From Elmis aenea (taxonomy: Eukaryota > Arthropoda > Insecta > Coleoptera > Elmidae): a DNA stretch of 64,000 nt. The translations under genes were made by a program, and so were the position numbers. This document shows, in pieces, positions 62,201 through 64,000 of this stretch; within the stretch, counting starts at the first letter, position 1, and each line of letters starts with the position of its first letter. The notes under the pieces were generated by a model, which saw only the letters and a list, made by a program, of their open reading frames with translations, did not search any database and was not told where the DNA came from. The stretch covers positions 49,854,970-49,918,969 of the forward strand of contig OX393579.1 in the NCBI GenBank assembly GCA_947652605.1. The letters are read 5' to 3'.

Positions 62201-64000
62201 TTCGAAGAATTAATTTTATTTATGGCCAATAAATTCTGTTAGTGTGTGAGGATCGACGAATCGACAAACTTACACCATAAATTCGATTTTAAATAACATT
62301 TCCAAAAGTATACACAGGTTTATTTCTAAATAATTAATTTAGTATCGTATAACTAACCTAGCACAAATGAGATTTCTAAGAAAAATCCAAGGAAAAACCA
62401 AAAAAGATAGAATCAGAAATGAAACATACAGAGAACAATTAAAGATAAAATCAGTTGAAACAAAAATATAGGGTCTTTCAACAGGGACGCTCAAAATTTG
62501 TCAGGTTATAGCAGCCATGTTTTTAAAGTGACATCTGTCAAATTTGTTGTCAATTGTTTAGTAGTTTATGGCAAATTACCATGGAAGGTTATAGCGTTAA
62601 ACAACGTCTGCAAATCGTCAAATTTTATTATCAAAGTTACTGCTCCTTTCGAGAAACGTTCCGCGCAATACGTGATTTTTATCCTCGCCACAACCGTCCC
62701 GCCGAGTCGACTATTCGATATGTGAACAAGCAAAATTGTCGAATTTGGGGCGATACCAATTCATACCAGATACACCAGCACCAAATGCATCCCGAGAAAG
62801 TCACTGTTTGGTGCGGATTTTGGTCTGGCGGAATCATGGGTCCGTCTTCTTCCAAAACGAAACTGGCGTTGCCATAACCGTCAACGGCGAGCGCTACAGA
62901 TCGATGATAAGCAACTTCTTATGGCCTAAACTGGATGATATGAATACTGATAACATGTGGTTCCAACAGGACGGCGCTACGTGTCACACAGCACATGCCA
63001 CGAGGGACATTCGGAACGAGCGATTTAAGGGCATGGTTATCTCGCGCGGCGGTGACGTGAATTGGCCACCGAGATCGTGCGATTTAACGCCTTTAGACTT
63101 CTTCTTTTGGGGCTATCTTAAATCGCAAGTCGTTGCGAATAAACCGCAAACAATAGACGCCCTCAAAGTCAATATAACAAACGCCATCCAGCAAATTAAG
63201 CCAGATTTATGCGACAAAGTCAATGAAAATTGGACCTCCCGAATACGTGCCACCAAGCATTTGAACGACGTTATATTCCACACTCATTGCCATAAAATAT
63301 ACTTTCAAATAAAAAAAAAATTGAGTGGAAATCTCACACACAACTTGATTTATTTACATTTTAAAATCGAGCGTCCTTATTGAAAGACCCTTTACAAGAA
63401 ATACAGCTGGGATGGTTGGGTCACATTTATAGGATCAAAGAAGAAAGGTTAACCAGAAAAGCCTATGAAGCACGATCACAGGGAAAAAACAAAAGAGGTA
63501 GACCGAGAAAAACCTGGCAAGATGAAGTAAAAATAGCAGCAACGGATAGAAACATCAAATGGAAAGACATCAAAAAGCTAGAGCACAAGACAGAAAAACA
63601 TGAAAAAAGTCAGCACAACACAATTTAACAGTCGTACACCTAACGGTGACATGACCAAATAAATAATAACTAACCTTGTACATTCCAAATTCTGCAATCC
63701 GCACCATTCCATTAATATCCACAAAAATATTGGACGGTTTTAGATTTCCATGTATGATAGGATCTACTCTGTCGTGCAAAAACCTTATTCCAGCCAAAAA
63801 TTGTCTAACAATGTTGATCGGCAACAAACAAAGATTTGGTGATTGCTTCATGAGCATGATGTACTGACCAATGTTAAACTCGCATAGCGGTGTAGCCAAA
63901 ATAAGTTCGTTATCCTCATAATTGCACGAGAAGTAATGCAGCAGATGGGTGCTCCGAAGTCCCAGCAAAGGATTTATCATATTTTTTATTGACGTGGTAA
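49833..64000 (-). CDS. IRE1/RNase L-like pseudokinase with KEN domain, last four exons (5' part outside window)
   Basis: Exons 64000-63675, 59248-59125, 52423-52237 and 50241-49833 join in phase (0, 1/2, 2/1) and give 347 codons plus stop. Order: kinase N-lobe end and hinge (LILATPLCEFNIGQYI), catalytic loop IIHGNLKPSNIFVD, AEFG in place of DFG, IIWFARETF at the APE position, SDIQVAG and KHPYGE of helix F, LLYDPLERPSINQVLS, then HVFFW and a KEN fold (GLLRFVRACIQQK, FPAFPLSLYRIL). IRE1 and RNase L have this kinase-KEN order. The HRD Asp is Asn, DFG is EFG, and the KEN RNxxxH motif reads RACIQQ, so kinase and RNase activity are both doubtful. Whether a transmembrane/luminal part (IRE1) or ankyrins (RNase L) precede it is unknown. 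Confidence 0.88.
50412..50850. mobile_element. palindromic element split by a GC-rich MITE
   Basis: TCGTAGGCATAATGTGAAAT near 50413 and its inverse near 50832-50850, and AAAGCTTTAACCAACC near 50490 with GGTTGGTTAAAGTTTT near 50689, are the outer arms. The element at 50511-50647 sits at the centre. Confidence 0.6.
50511..50647. mobile_element. GC-rich palindromic MITE in a TTAA site
   Basis: The element is about 70 % GC in AT-rich DNA. GCGGCGCGATCCCGACGCGG on the left is mirrored by CGTCGAGATCGCGCCGG on the right, and CGGTCACGATTATTGGTAAC by GTTACTTATTATCGTGACCG. TTAA lies at both edges. The right end (inverse AAGGTCCACACACACCGG) resembles the AGGTCTCTTCACACACATCA end of 46474-46736. Confidence 0.75.
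51440..51850 (-). repeat. dispersed repeat, inverted copy of 7630-8060
   Basis: Read on the minus strand it follows 7630-8000 (CAGCCTTCAAAGCCTATTAA, ATCACGGCACACTTAATA, CGCTTCCTCTTTCC) and includes CACTTCCGGTTTCGCCGG near 51530. Open frames on both strands here are not genes. Confidence 0.65.
51851..52236. other. intron of the kinase-KEN gene, no feature
   Basis: AT-rich DNA up to the donor of the C-lobe exon; nothing recognised. Confidence 0.4.
52237..52423 (-). CDS. kinase-KEN gene, kinase C-lobe exon
   Basis: 187 bp, acceptor TTCGTTAG ending 52424, donor GTAAGT from 52236. Encodes MLIHFVITAGKHPYGEKMED, LHDLISWMLLYDPLERPSIN and QVL, with two bases of a Ser codon left over. The C-lobe Arg (ERPS) is present. 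Confidence 0.9.
52424..52822. other. intron between the C-lobe exon and the satellite
   Basis: AT-rich, no repeat or coding signal recognised. Confidence 0.4.
52823..58315 (+). repeat. 183-bp satellite, ~30 tandem copies, within the kinase-KEN intron
   Basis: The unit contains TTTTGCTTTGTTGACTTAAT, CTTACAAACAAAATATTGG, TTGTAGATAAGCATTATAAA, AGTCAATATCTCAAGCGG and AGGAATATGTGTCTCGAACG. Successive GCTTT starts lie 183 bp apart; 5.49 kb makes almost exactly 30 units. Variants (GACTTAATTG, GAGTTAATTG, GAGTTAGTTG; ACGGAAG, AAGGAGG, AAGGATG) are interspersed, and the GTAGAGTTAGTTG form is concentrated at 55.2 kb and 56.5-57.8 kb. The array is transcribed as part of the intron if the gene is active. 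Confidence 0.95.
58330..58837. mobile_element. palindromic MITE relic next to the satellite
   Basis: Right end AAACTGAATCACCCGG near 58827 and GGGGTGCGACAGTC match the 1713-2568 family. An internal inverted repeat (TCGAGAAAAATCAGTTCAAA at ~58362 and its inverse at ~58550) survives. The left terminus is missing, apparently replaced by the satellite. Confidence 0.65.
59125..59248 (-). CDS. kinase-KEN gene, activation-segment exon
   Basis: 124 bp, acceptor TTTAAAG ending 59249, donor GTAAGA from 59124. Encodes ALFKLIRPPNSSIIWFARET, FNNFKEINDIDCTSASDIQV and A, with one base left for Gly. It is too short to stand out as an ORF and was found by looking for the missing SD-x-x-x-x-G helix F. The acceptor tract is poor in pyrimidines. 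Confidence 0.8.
59249..59954. other. kinase-KEN intron, nothing recognised
   Basis: AT-rich. TGCCGATTAATCGGCA at 59556-59571 is a 16-nt palindrome. No gene or repeat family was seen. Confidence 0.4.
59955..60572. mobile_element. TIR element with GGTAATATCGGACA ends
   Basis: GTGACTTAGGGGAAAGTCGG followed by GTAATATCGG at the left is matched in inverse at the right (CGATATAACCCGACCTTTCC, TAAGCCAC). About 30 nt of imperfect terminal inverted repeat. No transposase is visible; the superfamily is unknown. Confidence 0.6.
60686..61318. repeat. truncated copy of the 34623-35685 palindrome
   Basis: Begins CAGGGTGGTTCACTTTTTTG and follows the left arm and centre of 34623-35685 to AGATCGAAC near 61316, where it stops. 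The Jockey insertion begins 20 bp later. Confidence 0.8.
61341..62047 (+). mobile_element. 5'-truncated Jockey LINE fragment, TSD TTATTTTATC
   Basis: TTATTTTATC occurs at 61331-61340 and 62048-62057; an A-tract ends the element at 62047. Coding text starts at SAKYLGMHLDSRLSWRIHVE near 61420. After a frameshift at ~61485 it continues at 61466-61903 with KTRQLYWLIGRRSQLDL, WTYGIQIWGCTAKSN and RRLKRKKPQDL. Same family as 47961-49737 but a different copy and the opposite strand. Confidence 0.9.
62368..63628 (+). pseudogene. RTE-like LINE C-terminal tail, split by a mariner
   Basis: MRFLRKIQGKTKKDRIRNET through EQLKIKSVETKI (62368-62468) continues after the inserted mariner as QEIQLGWLGHIYRIKEERLT, GKNKRGRPRKTWQDEVK and NIKWKDIKKLE, stopping at 63628. 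LGW-GH-R and RGRPRxxW are typical of the C-terminus of RTE-like ORF2. Only the tail is present. Its 3' AT-rich end runs into the splice donor of the kinase exon at 63674. Confidence 0.8.
62469..63392 (+). mobile_element. internally deleted mariner-type element
   Basis: The inverted ends GGGTCTTTCAACAGGGACGC and, on the right read in inverse, GGGTCTTTCAATAAGGACGC lie between TA dinucleotides. The transposase has the start (YSVKQRLQIVKFYYQSYCSF, RPAESTIRYVN). It then jumps to QNCRIWGDTN, and after a frameshift gives NMWFQQDGATCHTAHATR, WPPRSCDLTPLDFFFWGYLK and VNENWTSRI. Part of the middle, including the first catalytic Asp region, is missing, so it is dead. Confidence 0.88.
63675..64000 (-). 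CDS. kinase-KEN gene, kinase exon with HGN and EFG motifs (runs off the right edge)
   Basis: Open to the window edge. It encodes TTSIKNMINPLLGLRSTHLL, IVRQFLAGIRFLHDRV, IIHGNLKPSNIFVD and GMVRIAEFGMYK, ending in phase 0 at donor GTTAGT (63674 downward). Confidence 0.88.

Noticed and set aside
1..64000. Bacterial contamination or horizontal transfer of host genes
   Set aside because: All host genes have spliceosomal introns with consistent phases, and the intervening DNA is typical insect repeat DNA.

Overview
The window is animal nuclear DNA, almost certainly from an insect and probably from a beetle. The base composition is AT-rich, the genes are split by GT-AG introns (one of only 55 nt, others several kb long), and there are dense DNA transposons and non-LTR retroelements plus two satellite arrays. 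The species cannot be fixed from sequence alone; Coleoptera is an inference from gene divergence and repeat style.

Three host genes can be assembled exon by exon, with splice phases that agree throughout. (1) On the minus strand, 13318 down to 3234, lie the first four coding exons of a T-box transcription factor, most like the Dorsocross/Tbx6-related group; its 3' exons lie beyond the left edge. (2) On the plus strand, 23123-33852, lies a complete seven-exon BTB-BACK-Kelch gene of 603 codons that matches actin-binding protein IPP. (3) On the minus strand, from the right edge (64000) down to 49833, lie the last four exons of an IRE1/RNase L-like protein: a pseudokinase domain joined to a KEN-type ribonuclease fold. 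Catalytic residues are replaced in both halves, so it reads as a doubly degenerate member of the family.

Everything else is intron or intergenic DNA filled with mobile elements, many with readable target-site duplications (TSDs). Region 1-13.3 kb: T-box introns with palindromic MITEs, a 1.7-kb hAT (9007-10740) and a 200-bp hairpin. Region 13.4-22.9 kb: a LINE RNase H fragment, a palindromic element, two head-to-tail hAT insertions, a TAA-flanked MITE inside a hAT relic, and a LINE RT fragment flanked by ~175-bp direct repeats. Region 24.4-33.6 kb (IPP introns): a palindromic element holding three nested hAT copies, then more palindromes. Region 34.4-49.7 kb: palindromes, a 263-bp near-perfect hairpin, a 4.4-kb hAT whose interior is ~16 tandem copies of a 196-bp unit, a broken MULE framed by inverted minisatellites, and a 5'-truncated but otherwise open Jockey-type LINE about 100 bp downstream of gene 3. 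Region 50-64 kb (introns of gene 3): a GC-rich TTAA-flanked MITE, 30 tandem copies of a 183-bp satellite, a second Jockey fragment, and an RTE-like LINE tail split by a mariner.

The three genes are not obviously functionally linked. The strongest biological lead is the degenerate kinase-KEN gene. The strongest repeat-biology leads are the satellite arrays inside a hAT and inside a gene, the MULE with minisatellite termini, and the many foldback elements that would form long RNA hairpins if transcribed.
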